Made by a program: the position numbers and the translations under genes | The notes under the pieces: model-generated | What the model saw: the letters and a program-made list of their open reading frames with translations, nothing else | Told to the model about the DNA's origin: nothing | Databases searched by the model: none | Assembly (NCBI GenBank): GCA_012934845.2 | Contig: WNNJ02002563.1 | Span: forward strand, 26,229-90,228 | Direction: 5' to 3' | Origin: Pomphorhynchus laevis | Lineage: Eukaryota; Acanthocephala; Palaeacanthocephala; Echinorhynchida; Pomphorhynchidae | Length of the DNA stretch: 64,000 nt | Shown: piece after piece, positions 1-13,100 of the stretch | Layout: every line of letters begins with the position of its first letter | Numbering within the stretch: position 1 is the first letter of the stretch

Positions 1-654
1 TTTTTAATTAAAATTTTGATGATTCTCTGTCATTACCAAGGCAAAAATAGTGCACAATTCTGTTAACGAAATTGTATGTTTCTTTAAATAAAATTCAATA
101 CAGTTTGTTCAGCTGTTGTCATTACAAATTTCTCCATTTTTTGCGATTGTATATACAATCAATAATCCGAACACAAACAACAGTAAGAAAAACAAAAATT
201 CGAAATAAATTTGAATACAGTCAAAAATACGAAAGAAATCGGAAATATAAGCAACAGCGAATAATAAATCACAATTATCGTTTACAACATGGTTACTACA
301 CATTTAATGTAACAACTGCTTTATTATTCGTCATGCTATTATTGCAATTTTTATGAATGTAAGACACACAAGTATTTTTATATTAATTTTTTGATAAAAA
401 GCGGTGTTATTATAATCAATTGTGTGATCTAAATTTATAATGTGGCCAACAATAGCGCCACGTGACTTGTATGATTTTATTTTATAATTACAAACGCTCA
501 AACCGCAGTATAGACTTTCTTTTTAAAAAAGAGCATGTTTTAGATAATACCTATACTTTTTATTTGATGATGTAGAAATTAAATTAGTGTTTCATTTAAT
601 TTTTAATTTATTAATTAAAATTATGATCTATTGTTAATACAGTTCATTTGAAAT
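1..654. other. AT-rich non-coding sequence
   Basis: No gene is supported here. The open frames are short, AT-rich and match no family I recognise. If the V-ATPase gene continues upstream, this is probably part of one of its introns (inference). Confidence 0.5.
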
Positions 655-3450
655 ATAGCGATGGTTCTCCTGCCGACTCCGCGAAACAAGCCGCGTTTTC
701 TCGTTGCACCGCAGCGCTGATTCGCTGCATGAGGAAACTCATTGCCCGTTTATCTCCGGTCGACCGAACTAATTTTTTTCCGAGAAGCTGAAAAAAGCCG
801 CTGCGCTAGTGCCAACTGCTCTTAAGGTTTTGATGGCGTTCGGAACAAAGTTGTACTCATAGCGGCTTAGATGAGTTGCCACTCATCTAAGCCGCTATAT
901 TTAGTACACTTCACAAGTTCAGCATGATCAGCAACGGAACTTGCAGACTGTGTTGTGCGCTATGTGACTGACTGTGAGAGTGTTTAGGCATGTAAAGTCC
1001 GAAACAAGCACTTGTATCGCCTCATACGTCAGTAACGGAGCCCCGTAAGGCTGCTTGCCGTCGTCTCTAGTCAAACCGACAGGTGGTAGTCTGGGTGGAA
1101 TTCATGCAGATGCTAGAGTCATTTTCACAATTTTATTGGTCGCTGAATGGCGTACATTTCTGCCTTTTGTTTTGTTGCAGTCTAGCGCATGGGCGCTATT
1201 TTTCCCGACCACTTCTCCGCATATACATCGATGTGGTTAGCACATCGAACTCAAAGTCTGAGTGCAACTCCTATGGAGAACGATTGGTAATTAAGCCGGG
1301 TGCCAATGGAAGCTATCGGTAATGCTTCGATGGAAGCCCCAGACTATTTTAAGGCGGTAGCTATGAGGCGAGCATGAGACTGGGAATGGTAGCTTTATTG
1401 ACAAGCTTTTGATGACACGCATCATAATAGTCTCCCATCTATTGTTTTTGAAGGGTTGGCTCCTATGGAATGGTTACCTGAAATTCAGCGTCCCATTGGC
1501 CTGTAGCTTTTTTAAAGTCTAGGTCTGGTAAGAGTGGATGGAGTTACGGGCAGCTTTCTAACAGCATATTGGTTTGCTTTCTTGCTAAGCATACTGAAGA
1601 ACCGAATACAGGTATTGCGACTTCTAGCGCTTGTCAGACACCTAGACCTCTGAGTATGATTGGCAAAATAGTTTGCCGTCACTTATAATCAGGAAGCGGC
1701 AGATTCAGCACCATGCTCAGTAGACATCGAACTTCTGCATCGAATGAGTGTAGTTCATTTCTCCCAAAGCAGAGGAAACATTGAAGGAGTAAAGCTATTT
1801 TCAGAAGGCAGATCGAGCTTTGCAGAAGTAGGAAAGCGTCATAGCTACTTAAATCGATTAGTCTTTTCCTGCTTTATGAAGGTCGTTTATGGCTTTACAT
1901 ATAGTTCCATCAATATTAGCTTGATCTCCTAGATGAGCTCCCAATAGCGTAGCTTCTTGAGATCTGGACTGTTTGTGATTACCTTACACTTTTCGGAAGT
2001 TTGCTTCAATCCGATTTCAAACCCCGCGGATGTCTGAGAGGATGGTGGCTCCGGTACCGCTTAGAATGCAGTCATCCAAGTACCAAATATTGATGCAAGA
2101 CTTCCGACTGTGTGCTAGATCGTTAACTACCAGTCAGAAATGCACTGGGCCCAGTGGATCACCCTATTGGATGCCTTATGTGCTCACTACCAAATATAAG
2201 AATACTCGGGAGGGCGTAGCACAGGTTAACGAATGATAGGATCTGAGAAACATGGCGCGCGACGTTATGCAAGACTGTGTCTCTTCGTACACAATAGAAG
2301 GCATTGCAAAAATCCAGTTTAATCATTGCTTGGAAAAGGGTTGAGATTCTGCGCAAAAACGTACGAGAGGCATGTACTGCTGCCTCGACAACGCATCGTA
2401 CGCCAACTGAACCGGAAGAAATTGATCAACAAGCAACTCGGTAGCGAGCCGGCTTGCGAGATTCGGCTATGCAACGAATGGTAAATCCTACTGCACTCAG
2501 TCGAATGCCAACGTATTTTTTAAGAAGGCGAGTAGTCTGCGTCTACGTGCAATATTTTTCGTCACCATCCCGCTCAGGATAGTCGAAATAAAGTTCGCCA
2601 ATGGCTTGGAAAGAATAATCGAATGCTTGCCCGTATAATGCCCCATAAGGTCTCGTAAGTGCATAGGACTTTTGCGCACCGGGCCTGCTGCTGAAGGTGG
2701 CGTGAAGGATGTAGTGTTGTTAGGGACTCGGCAGTAACAACTATTACGCACACGGGTTCTAGATTATAAGACCGTATGTATTTTGTACGACGTCGAGGAG
2801 GATGCTTCACCCTCCATTTAGATGTAGTGATTTCGTCGTTTTGCTGCAGTGTAGCGTTACTGCATTCCATTCGAGCTGCTCCGCGAATGTCAACGTCTTC
2901 AATTATTTCCAATAACTGTCGACGTTGCTGATCTCCAGATGTTTATCAGAATAACCACTTCTTTATTGATGATTATTCTTCTGATATTCAATTGGAAGCT
3001 GATATCTGGGACAATCATCGCGAATCTGCCCTGTAATAGATCCAATAGACGGAGAGTTCTGAATCTTCTTTAGCACGCATAGCGTGGTATTTGGGAAGCA
3101 AAGTAGAGTCCACCACGCCCAATCACCGTCGGCAGCGCTACTACTGCACTCATCAACTCAGAGAGCTTCGCAGCTACAGCGGGCCTGCCCTCTCGTGAAA
3201 TACATCTTACTACACGCACACGGTCCGCCAAAAACTTCGTGCACATTGATTACTCATATCTATAGTTTGTGCTTTGCGATCATGTCGGAATGATCACTGG
3301 CAATTTCTTGGTCGGAATCAAATGAGGGTGGTTTTCCTGAGCTTAGGCAACCGGGAATAAAGTGGTGTTTGCGGATCAGTCTTGTGACGTTCAAAACGAT
3401 GCGCCAACGACATACAGAGCAATGGGAACGTATGTACTTGCGGCTACGTG
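655..3450 (-). mobile_element. Decayed YLDD-type reverse transcriptase retroelement
   Basis: This GC-richer block stands out from its AT-rich flanks. Read on the minus strand it shows, in order: a possible zinc-finger-like segment (3300-3440, SHCSVCRWR followed by RKHH); a pre-RT segment (MHLRDLMGHYTGKH, about 2640-2680); KLDFCNAFYCVRRD (about 2270-2320), the usual LDFxNAFNxxRRD motif; GDPLGP (about 2155); and WYLDDC (about 2075-2092), the catalytic RT motif. The C-terminal end (660-790) contains a QRISAAVQRENAA-like segment that recurs at 54950-55125. The reading frame is interrupted many times, so the copy is old. The motif set is that of a non-LTR-like RT, but I cannot name the clade. Confidence 0.6.
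859..898. repeat. Perfect 18-bp hairpin
   Basis: Two 18-nt arms (859-876 and 881-898) are perfect reverse complements around the 4-nt loop TGCC. It lies inside the decayed YLDD-type element. No function is evident. Confidence 0.85.
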
Positions 3451-3454
3451 CAGC

Positions 3455-3811
3455 GGTTATGCGATCGCAGATTGCAGCTTCTAGACGGTCGTGATTTGCA
3501 TTGGCAGCTCGGTCGTTTATTATAGCGGTTGGGAGGTCGTTAGTCGCGGCGGCGAGACGGTCGTAAGTAGCACCGGATTTTCGGTCGTTTATTGCAGCAG
3601 CTGAGAGGTCGTTAGTTGAAGCGGCAGTTCGATCGTTTATTGCTACGGCAGCTAGATAGTTCACTGCAGCGGATGGGTTGTCGTCAGTTGCAGCGGCTGT
3701 TTAATCGATTATTGCAGCGGCGGCTCGGTCGTTCATTGCAGAGGCTGCGACGACGCTAGTTGTAACTGATGTACGGTCGTTTGTTGCAGCAGCAGTTCGA
3801 TCGCTAAACAG
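3455..3811. repeat. 24-bp minisatellite, about 14 degenerate copies
   Basis: A GC-rich tandem array with a 24-bp period. A typical unit has a TCGTTxATTGCAGCGGC core followed by GxxCGG. Because the unit is a multiple of three, the minus strand reads as an open 8-residue repeat (AAxxNDRx). It abuts the upstream (5') side of the YLDD-type element and may be its 5' repeat region. It contrasts sharply in base composition with the AT-rich sequence starting at about 3812. Confidence 0.85.
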
Positions 3812-3991
3812 CAAATTTGAATTTTTTGTTTGTATTATCACCAAGAAAAATTTTAATCAGTCTTTTTATTTTAAATATTTAAAAGGCATATTTAGTTTTA
3901 AGTTAAGAAACTAAATTTATTTGCTTGAATTAAAAAATGTCTGTAATGTTTTTATTACGAATTTATATTTCGCGATTTTTTGAAATTTAAG

Positions 3992-4142
3992 AAAGAAAGC
4001 GGCGGTGATGTAACAGCTATTTTGAATAGGAAAGCGACTGAAGTTAGTCCACCAACAAATTTCGAAGGTAATAAGCTTACAAATGCTTTTCAATCGTTAG
4101 TCGACGCATACGGCGTGGCGGATTACCAAGAGATGAACCCCG
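3992..4142 (+). CDS. ATP6V0A: V-ATPase subunit a, exon 1 of those visible
   Basis: Encodes [13 protein letters not shown] through [18 protein letters not shown], the segment before the first membrane helix. The acceptor AG at 3990-3991 fits phase 0; a second AG four bases later makes the exact start uncertain. The donor is GTATGA and the exon ends in phase 1. Confidence 0.85.
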
Positions 4143-7100
4143 GTATGATTAATTTAATACAAAACTAACGTTTTTATTGTTTTGTTCATTTAAGTACCAT
4201 TTTCGATTATTTCCTTCCCTTTTCTTTTTGCCCTAATGTTTGGTGACTTTGGGCATGCACTTATATTAAGTCTAATGGGTATTTGGATGTGTGCTGACGA
4301 ACGGAGGCTAGCAAAGAAATGGCGATCTAATGAGGTTATTGATGTACCTTTTAAGACGCATCTCTCATATCATTTGATATGTTACTTTTTTATAATAATA
4401 TCTGCCATAGCATTAATATCATTAAAAAACTAATATTTTCTGCAATTAGATGTGGCACATTATTTTCTCTGGTCGATACATTATACTACTGATGGGTTTA
4501 TTTTCAATATACACTGGATTCATGTACAATGACGCAATTTCTAAATCTATAGATATATTTGGTTCTCAGTGGCGTGTTGCATTTGAGTACGTAAATGTTT
4601 GATTTTATTTTTTAAATTATCAATTTTAATTTAGCGTTTTAATATTTTAAAGAGAAAGAAACAAATTTAGTTTGTTTTTTGGTAGTATATTTTGGATATA
4701 TATCAATGTTTTGAAGGCTTTTTGTTTAACTTTCCATACACATTTTAAGAATACAAACAACCTGAAGATTTTGTTATAAGGTTTTTATTCTTTCATATAT
4801 TATTTCAGTTCTTACGTTTTAACTAGCATGTGCTAATTACGTCTCTCCAATCTCCATCTCGTTCCAAACCCCGACAAGTCTAAAATAATGTGGATCCTAC
4901 CCCGTAAACCAAACATATCTCCTCACTTTCATAGGCTTCCATTTCGATGATCATTTTTCCCTTAAACCCTTCGTCCATGACAAGGTCTGCTCGTCTAAAT
5001 TAATTCTCCGTGACATCCGCCGTACCCGCCCCCTTATCGACTTCCGTTCTTGTATGTATCTTCTTTCAACGCTTCTCTTCACTAAAATCGATTACTGACT
5101 CAGCCTTTTCGCAAATTCTCCAAAATCCATCATCCTACCCCGACAACGAATAATCAACTCCGCCGTTCGAGTGATTTTTCGTCTCCGTAGCTTCGACCAC
5201 ACATCCACATATCTTCACCAACTCTCCTGGCCCACCATTCACATCCGAATCAAACTCCGCCTTATCGTAACTTTTCGTCTCATTGCTGTCGACTCCCCAT
5301 CGTTCATCATCCTTCCTTTCTTAGACGACACTCGCCTCACCTCGCTATCGCTGCGTTGCCGTCATAACCTCTTACTCCACGTTTCCAATTACTCCAACAA
5401 TTACAGTCTCCGATCCTTCCTCTCCTGGAATCAACTCCCTCTCGACATCCGCCGCGCTCCCTCCTTTATCACATTCAAACACCTTCTCCGTTCACACCTT
5501 CTCGACACATGATTTACATTTTTGTTTTGTTGTGGTCATGTAAGCGTGCGCTGGCACGCATTTGCCACGTTAAAATCAATCTTTTTTATGTGCTAAGCAT
5601 TAAAACGTAAAAGAAGTATAATTGAACAATTATCTTAAAATCATATGCTTTGCGTTTTTGTAATATTTATATTTTACCGAAGATGGAAATTTCTAATCTA
5701 AAAACATAACGATATTTATTATTTTCTCTTATGTTGTTTAAGTTTTATATACGAAATCCTCTTTGTTATAAATGAAAGAGATCAAGTAGATTAAATCAGA
5801 TTATTTAACTGAGTCTACGTATTTTGTAATATAATATTTTAATCTAAAGATTTTCTATAATTTTGATTCATATAAAGTAAGAACTTTTAATATTCAATTT
5901 TTATGAATTGATAAATGAATATTGTGCGACTCTGAAGATCAATGAATAATATACGGTGTATCAGAATTAAGATAATATATTATCTTAACCCAAATATCAT
6001 TGTTGCCAAATACATGATAATAAAGTATTTCATCTAATGGAATTTAATTGTCTATTGTCTATTATCTTTCAACAGTGTATAATTAATTTTATATTTTTAA
6101 TTATACTTTGAGGATTTGTGTTTTTCGATTTTTTTATTTTCTTTTTAATTCATGTTAGAGTAAAATACAATATATCATATCATATATTTTAAGATATAAA
6201 TATTTTATATTGTTTTCAAGCAGTTATGAACAAATTCATATTCTATAAAACTTACAAGTCAGCAATAAATACCATCCACTGAAACACCAATTACTGGTCG
6301 AAATATAGATCAGATCAACTAACTAATCCTACGTACTTTATACTATATATAACTTAAAAAATTATAATTAATAATTATAAATAATAAATAATTATAAGAT
6401 GTCATACAATTTTGTAGTTATATAATGATAAATAATATGAATTGTCTAATAAAAAACAGACGTTGTATCAGAATAAAGATTAGAGGTAATCAGGAGGAAC
6501 TGATATGTTATCAGGTTTCTGCCCCTGTTCCTCGATCCAACATTACAGCGGGATCAAATGCATCCTAATGACCTTTTTCTACCAATTTCTAGGACGTATT
6601 TCCTCTGATGAAATTTGATTATCTAGTATCCTATTCTAATACACAGTATATTATTTATTATCCATCCATAAAATTTTTCCGCTAATGATTTTAAATTTAT
6701 TTTTAATATTATTGTGTTGATTTATATATTTAACTTTTATAGATATTTTATATAATACTTTTAAATAATTTTGATTACTTTTAAATAATCTTGGCATTCC
6801 ATCGTAAATTGATCTAGTAGGCATTGTAAGTCCTCATGACAAGAAGCCAGAAAGACAACGTCATCTGCAAAAAAAAACAGAAATGGTATCCTGATAAAAC
6901 TGAACTTAACCGACATCCGTCAGAGCAGCCCGTATCGTACTTTTTTCATGTAAACGATGAACATAGCTAGAATCAAATGGCATCCCTGACGAATCCCAAC
7001 GCCTACTGTCAATGATTCAAACTTCCTACCTATAACACGAGCACAACTGATACTTTGTTAATACAGAGAAGCTACAGCTACTCGAAGAGAGTGTGGTACT

Positions 7101-10100
7101 CCATACTCCATTAGTACCTCCCATAACTTATCTCTAGCAGGAATTCGGTCGAACGCCTTCTACAAATCTACAAAGCACATGTACACCCGTTGTGTGAACT
7201 CTTCAAACTGTTCGAAGATTGTTAAAAGAGTAAGAGCTACTCCTTTGTTCTACGAACTGGACGAAAGCTACGTTGTTCCTCTTGCAACTGACCCTCAACT
7301 ATAGGTTGTATCCTTAACTCAAGAATCCTAGGAAATCGCTTACCAGTTTGGCTAAGAAGAGTGATGGCCTGATAATTAGAACACACTCTTCAGTCATCTT
7401 TCTTAAAGATCGGTACCACCACCCTAGTTCGCCACTCACTAGGAACCTTGCCCGACTTCAATGCAACGTTGAAGATCCGTGTTATCTACTTCATGCCAAC
7501 AACGTCGAGAGCCTTTAAAGCTTCAGATCAAATCTCATCTACTTCAGAAGACTTGCCATTACGAAGTGTTGTAACAACAATGACATCTAAATGGATGAGC
7601 TCCAGAACATCCTCGAAGCTGAACTATAATCCACTTCTAAGTGCTCTCCAAACTTCTGCCAAGCCGCCTTCTTTGCTTCTGTAACTGCTCGATCTGAAGC
7701 TCTTTTTGCCCTCCGGTACCTGTCTGTATATTTTACTTATTTATCTTACAAAGTTTCCCTATAATCCGGCTTCTTATGTTGGGCAAAATCTCTAACACTT
7801 GTTGTCCACCAAGCAGTTCGAGTATTTCGTCCGCGACAAGCACCTAAGGTTTTCGAGCCCCAACTTTTCACAGTTTCTTTGGCAATCGAGCATCTGAACA
7901 TCTTACATTTCTTATCAATGGTCATCATCACCTTTTCTGGCAACCGAGATAAGTCCTTCCGGATGTGGCCAGAAAAACGTTCTTGACAGAGACATCTGCT
8001 AGACGCCCCTAGCACGTCCTCACAAAACTTTTGGGTTTACCAGGCTTGTCTTGCATTCGATCCTTCCATCTCAGTTTACTAACTACAAGGTAGTGATCGA
8101 TTGACAGCTCAGCCACTTTCTTCACACGAGTGTCAAAAACATAACCTCGCAGATCAGATGAAACGATTTCAAAATCGTTCATTGATATTCGAATTAGAGA
8201 ATCCTGATGCAATGTGCATCTATAGATCTCCTTATAAGATGTTCAAGCATGGTGTTGGTTATACGCAAATTGTTACGAGAACAAAAGTGCAATAATTCAA
8301 CGTTACTTGCATTCATATCGAAGAGTCCGTTCCTCCCTAACACTCCCGTCCAAGTGCTACTGTCGATACCAACATGAGCATTGAAGTCACCCAATAGAAC
8401 AAGGAAATCTCTAACAAGAGTACTATCAAGCAGATCCTGAAGATCTCTACGAAGACTACGTAATCCGAGATAATGTTGGGAGCATACGCACACAAAACAG
8501 TTATCTCCTTTCCCTCTTTGACTAAAAGTCTCAGAGACGCCAGCATTTCGTTTACTGGGTTAAACCTATCGACTAGGGGACTTGTAAGTATCCCTACACC
8601 CGCCTGCCGTTGCTTTCTGTTGGTAACTCCAGAATAGTGCAAGGTTTAACCTTGATCCAAATGTTTAGATCCAGATCCAGAATAGTGAAGAGAAGTTACT
8701 CCGACTATTTCTAGACTGAAGCAAAACATCTTTCCAACTAATTCTGTTTCCTTCCCCGCCCGCGAGATGACATTCCACGTTCCTACATGAAGGCTAGTCC
8801 GCTTTGGATGTTGATGCCTTTTTCGCTGTCTTCGTACAACTGCCTGGTCACACGGCACCCGACAATTAAAACTTTTTCGGTCAATGGTGAGTTGATCATT
8901 GTTCTTCACACTTAATTTATATTTTGTAAATTTGTTGCTTGTCAATTTAATTGTCTTGGTTTGTTTGTTCGGTTATCTCCCGTTCCCGATATCCTTTGAT
9001 GATACAACGTTGCTACTGTAAGGAAACTGGTCTTCGAGACTCTTCCGCTTTTTCGTCCATTGTCCAATCTGATGTTGGATTCATCGGAGTGATTTTGTTA
9101 GTTCGGCTATTTCCTGTTTCCGATATCCTTTGATGATCCAACATCTCTTATGTAAGAAAACAGGCCTCAGCGGCTCTCTTCCGCCTTTCCGTCCATTGTC
9201 CAATCCGCCGTTGGAGTCATTGGAGTGATCTTATATAGTCTATAAAAAACTACCTCTACGGCTGATGCAAGCTGGCCAATTATTTAGCCTTTGATTCACG
9301 AAGGTCGAACATACGTTGCCTTATCCTCTTTACAAAGATGCTAATTGGCAATAAGTGTCAGTTTAACACTTGATCGACTGGCACCTGGCGACCCCTGTTC
9401 TGAAGTCACTTTTCAATAAAAAGTATTTAGTAGATAACTTTCCAATATTATCCATTTGCTATCATCATTATGCTGTAATCAGAATTCTTAGCAAAAGATT
9501 AAAACAGAAACTAAACAGAAACTAAAGCATATGAATAAAAATGACTTAAAATTAATATACTGCAGCTACGAAGTATTAAATTTAAAAATTAAAACTATGT
9601 TGCAGCAAATTATACTATGTTTTGTCACTGTTTCACATCAATATGTCATAGTCAGATTTGTCATCTTCGAATAGTTTTCCTTCATCAGATTATTATAAAC
9701 TGCTTTATAATGCAAATCAGCTAATTGAGTCTAAGTATTTAATATTTAAAGCGGTGATTGTGGGAGAACATTATAGACATGAGAAGTATTTTTATTGAAT
9801 AAAAATTGTTGAGCTTTCGACCACTAAGAAATAAAACATTAAAACACATTTTTCCTAATGATGGTGGTGTTGAAAGGAGTCACCACCATCATTCCAACTC
9901 ATGTGCAATAAGTTGGAATGAGAAAATCGCTTGTTTCAGTTTTTATGTAAAATTTTTAATGTAAATGTAATTTAATATTCACACATTAACCATTTACATT
10001 TTAAATTTGAGTACTTATTTGATTGGTATACCCGAGTAGATAACTATTCGTTTTTCATTCAAATTCCTTTCTATACTTTTTATTTTATAAATTAAAAATT

Positions 10101-13100
10101 CTATTTTAAATAATTGATAATGATCCATTATTGATAAAGAATTATTGAAGCTGGATCAAAGAAAAGAGGAAATTTTTTATTGATATTTCGCTAACCTCTG
10201 TTAACATCTTCAGAGAATTAAAAAATTTTCATCTTCTGGTAATTTTCTGAAAATTCTAACAGAGGTTAGCGAAATATCAATAAACAAATTCCTCTTTTCT
10301 TTGATCCAGCTCTAATAATTCTTAAAAAATTCTATTGTAGACTTGAATTCATGTCTTTCTTCGTATTAATTATAGGCATAATATTAAAAAAGTTTTCGTT
10401 ATTATCGCAAGATTTCAACACACAGTGTCATTTTCAAGCAAACAGTAAAAACAAAAAATACCACTATTTATACCAGCGAATACAAAAGAAATATAATAAG
10501 TCATATTATCCTGTGACGTCGGTGCTTATTAAAAAGAAAAAATTTCATGTGATATGCTAGTTATTGGAAGTTTTAGCTACCAATTCGACTTATTTTCACC
10601 CATTGGATTAGATTGGTTAGCGATGCAGATTACTTCTTTAATGAGTTTTCGTGATAAGTCGTTTTCATAACAAATACTTTCTATACTGCCACAATTAATA
10701 TCGTGATCTGTATCCATATCATGATTACATATAGCTGAACTCGTGTCTCCTCGTATTAGACAGTATTTATATTGTTTTATACTCATACAAAATGTGTGAG
10801 ACGTCTTACCTCAAACCCAGTTTCTATTCTGATTGAAGAACTCGGGAAGACTCAACAGCATAAACTGACTCTATGCCGTTTCGACTTTTAAGTCTCATCA
10901 GTACGGGTTGCTGCACAGCTGGATTATAGTGCATCACCCCTAGTACTCTTTATGTCCTTATATGATCTCATAACGAAGTCATCATAAGATATAATCACAG
11001 GACTGGCTTCGACGAGTAATTTTTACAGCATTTTCTCAGAATAACATCTGACAAATTAACCTTATGACTCATGGAAAAGTAAGCCATAATGGATACTGTG
11101 GGTTAAAAACTTGCAATAATAAAGGAAAATTTTTCATATCATATCTAAAAAACCATCATTAACTAATATTAAAAATTCTATAAATTATTTCATTAAGGAA
11201 CTTTGTAAAGGAAGCTTAAGTTCATAATAGGTCGGGAATATATTATTTTGTAACAAATTCGTAATATTTTTAGAATTTGCTGCGTAAAAGTATTTATTTA
11301 TTGCGTGTGGAAGTCTACGCTTCAAATTGTTTACTATTAAAAGTTTGATAAACAAATTGTGTATTAATTTGATTTTTTAATTATATATTATTTAAATGGA
11401 CCGTATCAGCAAATAAATCAACATCAATTAATGTTTTGTTTGAATTTAGAATATTAATTTGATTTGTTTTCAATTCTTGTAAATGTGTTTTAGCCTGCAC
11501 ATGTTTTAATGAATGTTTTAAATTGAGTTTTTATAGTTGTAATTCAACAAGAACTAAATTTCGCCATGTACCGAAACGATATTAGAGAAATAATAATTTA
11601 GTCTTGTATTTCGTCTTTTCTATTGTCTTTTGTATAATTTTTCATAATTATAACTTTTATAACTTTAAAAAAGTATACAAATACTTTTAAAATTAATTCA
11701 TTTGATGACCATTTGTATATAATTGCTCATTTTCTAGCTTTACTTACATGAGCACTCATTCCTCAATTCAACTTCAACCAGACCCGTTTAATCGCGCTAA
11801 CCAAACCAGCTGGGTAAAAATGTACTCGGGATATCCGTACATATTTGGAATAGATCCAGTAAGAGTAATTCAAAATTTGATTTCATGATAGTATTTACTT
11901 AAATTAATCGGCTTGTGTCGATATATATATTTCCAGTTTTCCTTATTTAATTTCAACTATATATATTTATTTATTTAATATGTTGTAGAATTACCAGCAA
12001 AAACCAACTGTTTTTAAGAACGTTTCGCTTATTACATTGAGCTTCATCAGCTATACAACAATCTTAAAACACAGTACAAACATTAGCACAAGTCTTACAA
12101 TTAGTGTTCCTAAAAATAAAATAAATATATAGATAATCATGTTAAATCTCTCCAAGCAAAACAGTGATCCGTATTAATGTTTGGAGTAATATCAGTTGAA
12201 ATTTGTCCAATAAGGTTCATTTCTTTATGTTTTCTTCTTATATTATCATTAGATAAGGAAATAATATTATAATCAAAAACATCATCTTTATTATGATCTA
12301 ATGAATGAATCACAGCAGCATCTGTTGGCCGTTTTGCCTTAATATCGGCTCGTCTGTTGCATAATCTGCTGCTTAGACTACGACCAGATTCACCAACATA
12401 TTGCGCCGGGCATTCACGACATGTAGCTAAATAGACAATACCTTCAGTTGCACAATTACTGGTTGATTTAATTTTATACTTTAGATTTGTTAAATTGCTT
12501 TGATAATAATTCGATTCTTTCATAGTTAAACAGCATTTGCATCTATTTCTTAAACATTTCTTTTTGCCACCTTCTTCTATCATCGTGTTTTTGTTTAAGA
12601 CAGAGCTAACTAAGCAATGCTTTATTGAATTTCCTGTTTTATAATACACAGAGAGTACTCTAAATGTATCACACTTGAAATTCTTGCTAGCTCCTTTCGT
12701 AAGATTGTCAATTTCGTGCTTTACATTGGATAAAGTAGGAGCATAGTTAATTCCAATGAATCCTGAACAAATATTTAATTTTTGTTCCCTGGTATTATTC
12801 TCCGTATTTCGTGCAATATTAATTTGATGAAATATCATTCGTTTTTTATAACCTCTATTAACTAAGTGATCAGCCAATGCTCGTAAATGTAATTCACGAT
12901 CTATTGATCTGCTACATATTTTAATTATTCGGCGTGCCTCGTTAATGATCATATTCCGCTTGATATGCATTGGATGAGCACTACGCGCATGGATATATGT
13001 CGGTTTTCAATGATGGTTTTCGGTATAAATGTGTTTGTATGTTGCCTTGATCATCTCGATTAATAGTAATATCAAGGAAATTCACTCGAATTCCTTCCTT

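Larger units (their letters stand above)
4587..11737 (+). other. ATP6V0A: Intron 3 (7.2 kb) filled with retroelements
   Basis: GT-AG intron. It contains a CR1-like 3' end, Naiad-like 3' ends, an endonuclease-bearing LINE (-), a fold-back ribozyme unit and a PLE remnant, each listed separately. Confidence 0.85.

Noticed and set aside
72-356. Overlapping frames on both strands at the window start
   Set aside because: AT-rich, low-complexity composition and no recognisable domain.
3260-3664. 134-residue minus frame with an AAxxNDR repeat
   Set aside because: The repeat is explained by the 24-bp minisatellite; the flanking part is the decayed YLDD-type element. No independent sign of a protein gene.
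3455-3811. CRISPR-like array
   Set aside because: Contiguous degenerate units without spacers in a eukaryotic genome.
4335-4433. Extension of V-ATPase exon 2 to the end of the open frame
   Set aside because: Similarity to the family ends at RSNE; splicing at 4334/4450 gives the conserved FSGRY segment in frame.
10872-10912. tRNA T-arm
   Set aside because: The stem-loop is small and no acceptor stem, anticodon arm or B box context is present.
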